The notes beneath the pieces were generated by a model. It was not told the DNA's origin. It searched no databases and saw only the letters and a list, made by a program, of their open reading frames with translations. A stretch of 64,000 nt of DNA from Lytechinus pictus. Lineage: Eukaryota; Echinodermata; Echinoidea; Temnopleuroida; Toxopneustidae. Positions 11,806 through 23,300 of this stretch are shown here, one piece after another. The stretch is taken from NCBI RefSeq assembly GCF_037042905.1, contig NC_087259.1, positions 19,798,501 through 19,862,500 of the forward strand. The letters run 5' to 3'. The position numbers were made by a program, and so were the translations under genes. Each line of letters starts with the position of its first letter. Within the stretch, counting starts at the first letter, position 1.

Positions 11806-12114
11806 GCATACAATAGACTCGCCGGGAAAATATTATTGTTTAGGGAAACAGGGGCGGGTAGGATATGGGACCTACCTGCCCCCACTTCCTTTGACGAGTG
11901 GATACCACGCGTGCCGTGACCAAAGAATCGCGTAAAAGGGATCTTTTTCAAGATAGAGCATGCACGTTGTATACGTAACGTGGGTGTCAAAACCGGTAAA
12001 ATAATGAAAAAAGGGTATTCTTTATAGGAAAGCTACGTTTTGAAGATCCAATTTGCGAGGGTATAAAACGACTGAATAATCCAAGGATATGGGGGATATG
12101 TACTTTTTGCATCA

Positions 12115-12420
12115 GCACTACTTATTTATTTATTTATTCATTTATTTATTCATTTCGTTTTATTTATACAGGGTATAGCCCCATCAGCATCTTGTACTTA
12201 TTTACAATATAACAAACAAACAAATTACATAAGGAAATAACAAACAGAACATCCAAAATAATCATAAGTGAATACATGAAAAAAGGATGATGGTATATGA
12301 GTACAATGTAGGGAAATAACGTTAATTCATCTAGATTTCAATCAGCATTACAATAGAGGAAATTCAAATAGTTATAAGAAATTAAAAAAATTAAAAAAAC
12401 ATGGCTCCCCCGGCCAGTCC
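12115..12420. repeat. ATTT-repeat and retroelement-like tail sequence
   Basis: A (TTTA)n/(TTCATTTA)n stretch at 12120-12165 leads into TATACAGGGTATAGCCCCAT and an A-rich stretch. This arrangement resembles a retroelement 3' tail on the opposite strand, but no coding part is present. Confidence 0.35.
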
Positions 12421-13027
12421 CCCTACATTTCAACTATTTAAATTCAGGTAAATCAATGTGATTGCTACTCAATGTGAATATATAGTACATACGAAAAGTT
12501 ACTTGTGGAAACGAAAATATGCAAATCATCAATTATTTTCTATGAAATTAACGGAGAAACTCATAATTATTTTATATGTGACAATCTTTAACATGTGTTG
12601 CATGTAATTAAGAAAATACGTACACTATTACTACCTGTTTGTGTCCTTATACTAGGTACGTCCTGTGGGAGATATAGGTGGTCCCGGGAAACCTATACTC
12701 ATAATCATGATAATTGTATGTTAATTGTTTGTTTGCTTCTCCTATGTAATTGTAACTCAAATGTACATAATACTCATAATATAGAAAAAGGATTGCTGGG
12801 GCTGTTAAATAACTTTCGCTGTAGGCTTACTTGTTTAGGGGGTCACAAAGTAAGGAAATACTTGTCAAGCGTACCGGTTGTTTCCAATACTTGTAAAGGG
12901 TAGAGTTTCACACACCCGATACTTGTTAAGGGGTACATTTTCAGAACATGGAAAATACCTGTTTTGGGTACTTTTCGATACCCGGTCCCGCGACTATCCA
13001 CTCGTTGATATGGAAGTGCCCCCCCCC

Positions 13028-14668
13028 TGGGGGACCCAGGACCAAAATCCAGTTGAAACCAATTAGAGCAAAACCAATTGAAACCAGTTGGCCAACTGGT
13101 TTCAATAGGGAAATTGGAACAACTGGAACCAATTGAAACCAGTTGCCAACTGGTTCCAGTTAAAACCAATTGGGCAACTGGAACCAGTTGGCAATTGGTT
13201 TCAATTGGTTCCAGTTGAAACCAATTAAGCAACCAGTTGGCAACTGGTTTCAATTGGTTCCAGTTGTTCCAATTTCCCTATTAAAACCAGTTGAATCCAA
13301 TTGGAGGCAACTGGTTTCAATTGGTTCCAGTTGAAACCAATTGGAGGCAACTGGTTTCAACTGGAACCAGTTGAAACTAATTGGTTTCCAACTGGATCCA
13401 ATTGGAAATTCCAGTTGGAATGACTTAATTAGTTACAAATTAATTAGAATTTGCACTAACTATATTGCTCATGCCATCAAAGAAGCAGTGCTATATGTTT
13501 ATTAATACCAATGTAAAGGGCATTGATAAAATAGACATTCTTAATGTATAAAAATTTATATGAAAGATCTTCAAATATATGTATTTGTATTTGATGTAAT
13601 TTGGTAACAGTTAGTGGTGTACTGATTATCTTATAATCTGTTTTAATTATAATCTATAACATTTGTGAACATGGTTTTCACTGCTAAGCATTCTAAACAC
13701 TTATCTGAAACAAGTATGGTACTTGAATTAGAAAAAAATTAAATAGATACATTTTAAATGATGATGAATCACATAAAACATTAATCTGTGCACACTGGCA
13801 GATAATATGCAAATTAACTGGTTTCAATTGGAACCAGTTGGGTAACTGGAAAATTTTCAATTGGATACCAATTGGAAGTCATTTCCAGTTACCCAACTGG
13901 ATCCAGTTAGGATTTCCAGTTACCCAACAGGATCCAATTAGAATTAATTTCCAGTTAATCACCTTTCCAGTTAGAAGTCATCTCCATTTACCCAATTGGT
14001 TCCAGTTAGGATTTCCAGTTACCCAACTGGTTCCAGTTAGAAATAATTTCCAGTTGGAAGTCATTTCCAGTTACCTAACTGGTTCCAGTTAGGATTTCCA
14101 GTTACCCAACTGGTTCCAGTTAGAAATCATTTCCAGTTAGAAGTCATTTCCAGTTACCCAACTGGTTCCAGTTAGGATTTCCAGTTACCCAACTGGTTCC
14201 AGACTTCCAGTTAGAAATCATTTCCAGTTAGAAGTCATTTCCAGTTACCCAACTGGTTCCAGTTAGGATTTCCAGTTACTTAACTGGTTCCAGTTAGAAA
14301 TCATTTCCAGTTGGAAGTCATTTCCAGTTACCCAACTGGTTCCAGTTAGGATTTTCAGTTACCCAACTGGTTCCAGTCAGAAATCATTTCCAGTTAGAAG
14401 TCATTTCCAGTTACCCAACTGGTTCCAGTTAGGATTTCCAGTTACCCAACTGGTTCCAGTTAGAAATCATTTCCAGTTGGAAGTCATTTCCAGTTACCCA
14501 ACTGGTTCCAGTTAGGATTTCCAGTTGCCCAACTGGTTTCAATTGGTTTCAATTGGAAATTGTTATATTCCAGTTAAAACCAATTGAAACCAGTTGAAAC
14601 CAATTGAAACCAATTGAAACCAGTTGGAAAGGCCAACTGGTTTCAATTGGATTTTGGTCCTGGGGACC
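13028..14668. mobile_element. Foldback element with CCAGTT repeats and inverted ends
   Basis: The left end (ACCCAGGACCAAAATCC, about 13033-13050) is inverted at the right end (GGATTTTGGTCCTGGGGAC, 14649-14667). Between them are two blocks built from CCAGTTG/CAACTGG and CAATTGG motifs, 13050-13420 and 13815-14645, around a plain AT-rich core at 13430-13810. The right block contains an 83-bp tandem array. No transposase. Predicted frames here merely read the repeat. Confidence 0.8.
13870..14540. repeat. 83-bp tandem array of CCAGTT-type units
   Basis: The marker AAGTCATTTCCAGTT recurs at 13975 (variant), 14058, 14141, 14232, 14315, 14398 and 14481. Spacing is 83 bp except for one 91-bp step caused by an 8-bp insertion (GACTTCCA-like) near 14203. 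Each unit contains two TTACCCAACTGGTTCCAGTTA subunits and two shorter spacers. Confidence 0.88.
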
Positions 14669-15306
14669 TACACAAAAAAAATCTGCATGGTAAAGAAACA
14701 AAATGAATAATAATAATAAAAAAAAAACAATTGGTCAGGATTTCTTTTTAATTTTCATTGGATTTTCTTTACGTTTCCGTTTTTACTAATCATTTTTATT
14801 TCATTGTCATTATTGGCTGAAAAGTGATCGATATATTAAATGCAGTCTATTAAGATAAATAATTCCAAAAGCAAGCCAATGATGGGGACACTGGCGTAAA
14901 TCCCGGGGGGGATGGGGGGATATATCCCCCCACTTTTCGAGGAGGGGGGGATGGCCTGTACAAACATCCCCCCCCCCCCACTTTTTACGAAAGAAATGAA
15001 AAAAAAATCACAAGAGATAATTGTTTTATTGGTGAAAATTCTTCCTGAAATACCGCTTAACAAATAAAACAATATTATTGAATCATAAAATGCAAATAAA
15101 GAGCCAGTTCACCATTTCCAAACGAAATACTTATGTCCTTATTATAACATATTGAAGAGAAACTCCCGTTTCTTCCAATTCATCAATGTCGGGGTCTATG
15201 TGAAGGGATCAAGATGGAATGTCAATGTAATCTCTAATAAAACCATTAAACCATCATGAGGTAAAAAAGATAATAATATTGGAGGGGTATTTGCCATATG
15301 GACATA

Positions 15307-16917
15307 CAGTGGCGTAACTACGGGGGGGGGGGACATGGGGGGCACGTGCCCCCCCCCCCATCGGCTGACCAAAAAAAAACGGGGAAAAGGGGAAAAGGAG
15401 AAAAGAGGGAGAAAGGAAGAGAAGCGTATAGTGGGAAAGAAGAAAATATTATTCATTATAATGTTATATTATAATTATGTTATGTTACATTACATAAGAA
15501 ACATTTTTATCATAACTTCATGAAACATAATTTGCCCAGGGCCTGGTGCTTGCATTGTCTGTTAACGAGATAAATATTCTGTTGTACTGAAACATCCCGT
15601 TTTCAAGTCAATATAAACCAAATATATTTCCTAGCACTTGAGTTATCATTGTTTTATGAAGTGACATATGCTTCTTTTTCATGACTCAAAAAGTGTTTGC
15701 CCCATGTTAAGGTCTTCGTATATATGAAACATTTTACTGCCCGTGATTACGTTCGCTATAGTGGATTGGTGAGATATGTCTGCTCTTCATGAATTCCTAA
15801 AATCAGTCCTTAAAATGTCCTTTCTTCTGATCTGAATATAAAAAATTTTCAGCTCGCGCTTCGCGCTCGCATCATTTGGATATTGAAATACGTATGGTCC
15901 TAGTTAATTCCCACAAAGAAACCTTAGAATGCCCCACTTCAGGTCTGAATTATCTAAATTTTCAGCTCGCGCTTCGCGCTCGCAATATTTTATTAGTGAG
16001 ATCAGAAGCGGATCTAGAGGGGGGGTTGGGGGGGGGGGGGGTTGCAACCCCCCCAAAAAAAAAATCCGGGGACCATTTTTTTAAATCTTATCTTTTTTTT
16101 AAAACTTGTAATTTTATTTTATTCTATTTCTATGTATTTATTTCATTTGTTATTATTTTATTATTATTATTATTATTTCTTTTTGGGGGAGGGGGGGGGT
16201 TGGGCGAACAAATTTTCATGGGGGTTAATTTGGCAACGACCTCTATACCAAAAAGAGTGGTGTTTTAGATGCAAGAAAACGCCATTTTCACACACAGATT
16301 TTCAAAAATTTTCCCTACTGTGGGAGGGGGGACACCCCCCTCCAACACCCTCCCCCCTCGCTCGCTCCGCTCGCTTGGACTCGGTCGCTACGCTCCCTCG
16401 CATACCACCCCAACCCCCCCTTTATAAAAAGCTGGATCCGCCCCTGGAGATGCGTATGATAATCATGATTGCAATGACTACAAAAAGTGTTTCATGTGTT
16501 CGATGTAATTCTTATAAACCAGCAAGCGCTTGGCACTCGCATTAGATGACTATGGTGAGATATGCATACTCTTAATGGATTGCTAAAATATATTCCTCAA
16601 AATCTCGCTGTTTGGGGTCAAAATATACGAAAACTTCGGCTCGCGCTTCGCGCTCGTATTGTTTAGCTAGACGGTACCTATAGTGATTACACAAATTTGA
16701 TTATAATGTCTCTTTTTAGGTGTGAATATTAAAAAAATTCAGCTCGCGCTTCGCGCTCGCATTATTTGATCAGTGAGATGCATATCCGTTTAATGACATT
16801 GTCCAGAAAATGTCTCTATTAGGTCAGTATAACTGGCAACTGAGTGCGCTCACTCAGTGATTCAAACATTTTGCTGGTGCCCCCCTCCCCAATGCCGTGA
16901 CCCACGGTACGCCACAG
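15307..16917. mobile_element. Middle hAT-like element of the nest (TSD TGGACATA)
   Basis: The ends CAGTGGCGTA (15307-15316) and TACGCCACAG (16908-16917) are inverted repeats with one mismatch, flanked by exact 8-bp duplications TGGACATA at 15299-15306 and 16918-16925. Inside are long G/C runs and four copies of GCTCGCGCTTCGCGCTCGC-like motifs near 15851, 15964, 16638 and 16743. Confidence 0.87.
16003..16446. mobile_element. Innermost element of the nest, CAGGGGCGGATCCAG-type ends
   Basis: The left end CAGAAGCGGATCTAG (16003) and the right end CTGGATCCGCCCCTG (ends 16446) are inverted repeats with a few mismatches. They are flanked by a 5-bp repeat GAGAT at 15998-16002 and 16447-16451. The interior is rich in G/C homopolymers (TTGGGGGGG, ACACCCCCCTCC). 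No coding frame is credible. Superfamily uncertain. Confidence 0.72.
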
Positions 16918-17360
16918 TGGACATATCAATGACAATTCCTTGCATATCTAAAAACATGATTGCAAAAAAAACCCAAAATATTTCAGTCATCCCCCCCACC
17001 CATCAACACGGATTTACGCCAGTGGATGGGGATCGAGCATTTTACCAAAATTAATTGTCATCCGACAAGTTGTCAATGTCAGATTATTAGGGGGCTTTCT
17101 CACTGAGATTTCCTTGGGCTTTGATTTGCTGAAAGCCGATAATTTCCGGATAAAACTGGGGATAAAACCCGGCTGGGATTTAAAAAAAAACATACAAAAA
17201 CAAAATCTTTTCTTATGATATTGGACGTTTTGCAGATACATTGACTTTTACTTTTAGGATTGGAAGCGAAGAAAACAAAATCGTCAAGAACCGGAGATTA
17301 AAACACCCCAACCGGCATTGTTAGAACTATTCTGCATATGATTTTCATCCACCCGTCAAA

Positions 17361-17395
17361 ATGATTCACAGCTTGTTCATGATAAACTCCTCAGG
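17361..17395 (+). CDS. AP3M1: AP3M1 coding exon 1 (microexon-size coding part)
   Basis: ATGATTCACAGC encodes MIHS, and the exon encodes MIHSLFMINSSG with the last glycine split after GG; donor GTATGT. The next exon at 21189 starts with A, completing the codon and continuing DIFMEKHWK as in the family. It is 3.8 kb upstream of exon 2. The outer hAT-like element ends only about 330 bp upstream, so the promoter must be compact or lie across that insertion. Confidence 0.93.
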
Positions 17396-20300
17396 GTATG
17401 TATAGGTACAGTTATCTTCTTTAAAAAACGGTTAAAATGGAGCAGATGTCCTCTGTGTGACACGACGACACTGGCGATTTTCTCGCAACGCACACACCCA
17501 TAATATATTCAAGTACGGGTCACAAAAAGACACAATGTAGTCCCACATGCTTTGTTTTGTGTATGCTTACTATTACTACTAGTGTTAGTTTGTTACGTGT
17601 ACTAGTGTTAGTAGTTATATTGTTTGTTATTATTAGCTTTTCGGCAAGACTTCCATATGTCCCCTCCCCTTAAATTGAATAAAAAAATGTGGGGAAGGTT
17701 TATCAAGAATTATCTAACATAGGGCCTATATCTAAGAGATTTTAAGAAGGAAAAGTTGGATACATACCAAAATATCATAATTCATATGGCTTTATTTCGT
17801 CAAAATTTCGAGTGTGTGTAATTCCCAATCAATGGCATTGGTTTATTTAGTCAGAAAAATAAATGCCCAATACTCTTAATTGGAGAGTAGACTAGTCGTA
17901 ATATTGGTTGACAAAAAAAAGGACAAAAATACAATATGTCTATATAAGAAGAAAAGAAAAGAAAAAAAAAATGCAGGAAAAAAAAGGAAACAAGAAAAGA
18001 AAAAAGAGAACAAAAGAAAAGAAACGAAAAAAAAAAAAGAATAGAAAAAACGAAAAAAGAGGAAAAAGAAAAAAAAATAAAAGAAAACAGAAGAAAAGAA
18101 AAGAAAAATAAGAAAAGAAAAGGAAAAAAAATGATAATAATAATAAGCTATTGAAAATGAACAAAAGCTGTGGCAAAAATAGTCAATCCTGACTGGTTGC
18201 CAACCAAGGAAAGAAGAAGATAATCGTTATGAAACCACTGGTTTTCAACAATTCCTGCTAGCTCAGTGAGTAATGCGACAGACTGGAGATTCATCGTTCT
18301 GCAACGAGAGGTTCGAATCCAAGTTCCAACCGGAAGTAAGAAGAAAAAGAGAATGAAAGAAGGGGATTTTGGAGAAGTATTTTTTAAAATAAGTGGAGGG
18401 GACATAAGGAAGTCTTTCCAGCTTTTCCTTTGATTTTCTTTATTTTTGTGTATTAGGACATGGAAGATGATCTAGGTGCTAATGCAATTTCGAATCGGCC
18501 CACTTTGAAGTTCGAGCAAATTTCCCCACCACTCAGAGACATAAGTCACATGACACTTAGCCTTGAGGACTCCATGATGATATTTTTAAATATGTTGACA
18601 TATACTTCTTCATCATGGAGCCTTGAACCGCCTCCCATATATGTATAAGAAACATGTAAACTATATTTTATATACCTTCCGTTATGAACTCGCATTCTCC
18701 AAAAAGAATAAATAGTGCATTGTTCAGACAACCTCGGAAAGGAAAATAAAAACGAATAGAAGTCGTAAATATCTCAGATTACTAAACGGACGATCAGGAA
18801 CATTTTAAAATTGTCTTGAGGTGCTAACGGCTAGGAACAATTTTTATAAATCTGCCGTTATGAACTCTAGTTCTCCAAAAAGAAATGTAAATGATGCATT
18901 GTTCAGACAACCTCGGAAAGGAAAATAAAACAGAATAGAAATCGTAAATATCTCAGATTTCTAAACGGATGATCAGGAATATTTTTAAATTGTTTTGAGG
19001 TGCTAATAGCTAGGAACAATTTTTATAAATCTGCCGTTATGAACTCTACATGTAGTTCTCTAAAAAGAAAGATAAATGATGCATTGTTCAGACAACCTCG
19101 GAAAGGAAAAAACAGAATAGAAGTTGTAAATATCTCAGATTACTAAATGACGATCAGGAACATTTTAAAATTGGTTTTGAGGAGCTAACAAGTAAAAACA
19201 TATTTAATATACCTTCCATTATGAACTTCCGTTCTCCAATAAAACCGAATAGAAATCGATTATATCTAAGATTAATGAACGATGGATTGGGAAGGTTTTA
19301 CAAACAGCGTAGAATTAGTTTTATATACTGATACATTTTGTTATGATCTCCCGTTCTCTGAGAAGAAACATAAAGGACGAATTTTCTGACATTGTTGGAA
19401 AGGAAAATAAAAATTGATGTATGTAACAGAGATCTCAAATTAATTGCAGAATCTATCAGGAAGTGTTTTAAAATTGCTTCGATTTCAAAACTGTTTAAAT
19501 ATTGCGCCAAGAAGTATTTCGAATGGCCACCGATCATATCATGCGGATACACTTTGTATGATCGGCGTGAAACAGCCGATCAGCCGTGACTTGATCGTTA
19601 ACTGCTGCTGATCCGATGATCAATAACAGGATTCTGCATGTCTTGATATAGTAGGTTTTTCATAAAATTAAAGCTGTTCTTAAAGGACAAGTCCACTCCA
19701 AAAAAAAGTTGATTTGAATAAAAAGAGAAAAATCCAACAAGCATAACACTGAAAATTTCATCAAAATCGGATGTAAAATAAGAAAGTTATGACATTTTAA
19801 AGTTTTGCTTAATTTCACAAAATAGTTATATGCACATCCTGTTCGGTATGCAAATGAGGAGACTGATGACATCATCCACTCACTATTTCTTTTTTTATTT
19901 TATTATATGAAATATGAAATATTCTAATTTTCTCCTCATTGTCAAGTGAAACAATCATTAATTCCTCCCTGAACATGTGGAACAAACAATGTTTAATACT
20001 ATATGGTTCAGTAAAGTTGGTCCTTATTGTCAAATCTGTAAAGAATGAAATATTGTATAATTCAAACAATAAAAAACAAAAGAAATAGTGAGTGAGGGAC
20101 ATCATCGACTGTCTCAGTTGCAAATCACTGAGTTGTACATATCACTGTTATGTGAAAAATAAGCGAAATTTTAAAATGTCATAACTTTCTTATTTTACAT
20201 CCGATTTTGATGAAATTTTCAGCGTTTTGCTAATTCGATTTTTCTCTATTTATTCAAATCAACAGTTTACTGGGGTGGACTTGTCCTTTAACTAAGTTAT

Positions 20301-23300
20301 TCACATAGGCTACATGTAAAGTTATGCGACTGGAACATGTTTTTAGGTAATAGGTCAACTACGTAGTCAAAGAGATTTTTCATTTAAAAGCACAAAAATG
20401 ATCACCATTTTTGCATAAAGTCATCTTACAAACAGCTTTAAGAAACACCAGGTGGGTGTTTCATATACCTGTTTGTAAGTTAAGAGCGACTTTACAACTA
20501 CTGGTAATACCTTCTTAGGGTTTTTGGTTTACATGTATTTATTATTATTATTATTATTTGTTTGGCGTCACCTGTGCCTGGGAGGCGAAAAGCGAACTGA
20601 ATCACTATGACCCGCAGGTCTCTCCTCCCAAGGGATCCCAGTTTGTAAGTAGCTGGTAACCTTTATGAAACACCCACCAGCCACCTGGCCAGTATGCAAA
20701 TGGGGGAAACTGATGAGATCACCCACTCACAATTTTCTCTTGTTTGTATCTATTGTAAAACAAATTTCTGTTCCTTCCTGAATATATGTAAATCGTCATT
20801 GTAACCTTTCGTGGTTCAAGAGGTCCTTATTGTCGAATATGTAAAATTGAAATATTCTATAAGTCATGAAAAACAAAATGAATACATGTGAGTGACATCA
20901 GATCTCTCCTATGCATAACTCTGGGTTGTGTATGTAACTGTTTTGTAAGTAATACATGTAAGCAAAATTGCCAAATTTTTATGAAATGCTCAGCATTGTT
21001 TTTTTAGGTCCAATTTTTATGAAATTTTCAGCATTGTTGTTTGATTTTCTCTACAGCTTTTTTTTTCTGGGGTGGACTAGACCTTTTTTAAAGTTGCCCT
21101 TTTTAATTATGATGTTCAATTTCAACTTCCTACTAGATCTACATTGTTTTTGAAACACTTCTCTGCTGTTTTGTTCTCAATTTCACAGAGATATCTTTAT
21201 GGAAAAACATTGGAAGAGTGTTATAAGCAGATCAGTATGTGACTACTTTTTTGAAGCACAGGAAAAGGTATGTTAGAAATGGTTCTTTGGTATCATCACA
21301 TCTCTTCCAGGTTCTTGTAATGTACATTAAAATTATTATGCCTTTGTGGCGTTATTCTTTGAATTTTTAATATTTTTGAATAACAATTCTTGTACAGAAT
21401 GAATTTTCAAGTAATTTCCATGCATTTTGTAATATCTCGACCAAAATGTCTTATTCTTAATATTTATTTGCAATTACATTATATTAGCTTTGACTGCATC
21501 AAATGATAAGATTTGTATACTCTTACTTAGCTTGTCATAAATAAGTGAATGAATTATTCAAAAAGTTCGTTTAGCATTTATAAAGGACCCAACGGTTTTC
21601 TTTTAAAATGACAGGCATGCAGTAAGGCTGATGTTCCTCCCATCATTGCGACTCCACATCATTATCTCATCAGCATCTACAGGAGTCAGATCTACTTTGT
21701 TGCTGTGGTACAGACAGAAAGTAAGGAAAGCAAACATAATAATATTCAAATATCAATATGATCGGCATTCAATACCGGTAATTGTAACATGTCATCCTGA
21801 ATTTAATATTAAATTGAAAGTAGTAGTGGTTCATATAAATAGGGCATTATGCCCTTCTAGGCAACTGCTTTCCATGTGTAAAACATTACCCAAATCATGC
21901 AAAGCAATTTTGTCTGGTATATTTTCTTATAATGTAGATATTTTGAATTCAATTTTCAGAACAGAATGGTTATCAAAATCACTAAACATTGTAACTGCTG
22001 TGTATACTGTATGATGACTACTTGAAAAGCAGTAGAATGGCCGTACTATTTTTTCGGTTGACAGGAATTGAATAATTTGAATATTGAAAATTTAAATAGT
22101 ATTTACATGTCACTGCAAAAACATCTGGAGATGAATTTTAGAAAAAACAATTTCACAGTTGAAACAGAGTATTAATACTGATTCTGATAAGTCTTTGTGC
22201 TTTCATATTTGCCCCTTGTATTGATGTGCAATGAGTATAAATCTTTGCATTTGAATGGTTGCATTCACATTTTTAATTCAATTTCAATTTGTTTTATTTA
22301 ATTTTCAACAGAATTAAGTAAAGTGGTCAAAAATAATTACATGACATTTGCAAATGAAATTTATAATATAAATTGAGGTATATTCAATATATCATTTTTT
22401 TTCCAGAAGTAAAACAAAACAAAGTACACAATATAAGCAAATTATCATAAACACTATAGAGATGTGAGAAAATGGAGGGATCCACATGTTGGCTGGTACT
22501 TTAGTTTTTATGTTCCGCAAGATGCCTGGAAGTACCTGGAACATAAAATGTAATAAATGAACAGGCATATTGAATAATTGTTAATTGAAATACAATAATA
22601 ATATTAATATTGCATTTATAGAGTGCTTAATATCGAGATCTCTAAGCGCTTTACATTAATTAGAAGACTTATTGAATTACAATTATTTCACATCCTACAT
22701 TATTATATTAACATTAAATATACATTTATACATGACATATCATTACAAGGTATAATACTATTGACTACATTACTAAACTACATCAAATACTAGTACAACA
22801 ATGAAAACTACATGTACAAAAGTGAGAATAGATAGGTTTTGATAGATTTTTTGAAATTGGCTATTGAGGTTGCTACATGTAGTTGGGGAGGTAGAGAGTT
22901 CCAGAAATATGATGCGAGATTGGTGAAGGCACTTTCTCCGTAGTACTTGGTATTGACTCTGGGAGCTTGGAGAAGGTTTAGATTGGCCGACCCGAGATTT
23001 CTGTTTGGTACATAGAAATTGATGAGGTGTGAGATGTAGGAAGGAGAGTTACCATTCAATGCTTTGAAGACTAAGAGAAGGATTTGTACAATATGACTGG
23101 TTGTGTAGACTTGCTATTGTACTCTGTAATTGGAACACCTTCTTTGTTCATTACCCAGCAAAAAATGAATATCCATTTCTTTGAAAATATATCAAATCGA
23201 TCAAAATGATCATGCTGCTTTGAAATGATAATATATCCTAGTAGTGTATCATTTATCTTGGAATATTTTAGAATACACACTATTATTCCATTTCTTTTCC

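Larger units (their letters stand above)
14889..17024. mobile_element. Outer hAT-like element of a three-level nest (TSD GATGGGGA)
   Basis: The termini CACTGGCGTAAATCC (14889) and GGATTTACGCCAGTG (ends 17024) are perfect inverted repeats. They are flanked by an exact 8-bp duplication GATGGGGA at 14881-14888 and 17025-17032, the hAT signature length. Its own sequence is 14889-15298 and 16926-17024; a second element fills the rest. No transposase frame. Confidence 0.88.

Noticed and set aside
13838..14092. Frame reading repeated FQLPNWFQLGFPVTQ-type peptide
   Set aside because: It follows the 83-bp tandem DNA repeat; there is no start context, and it changes frame along the array.
17908..18176. 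Long K/R-rich and F/L-rich reading frames on the two strands
   Set aside because: They only translate an A/G simple repeat and have no codon structure or conservation signal.
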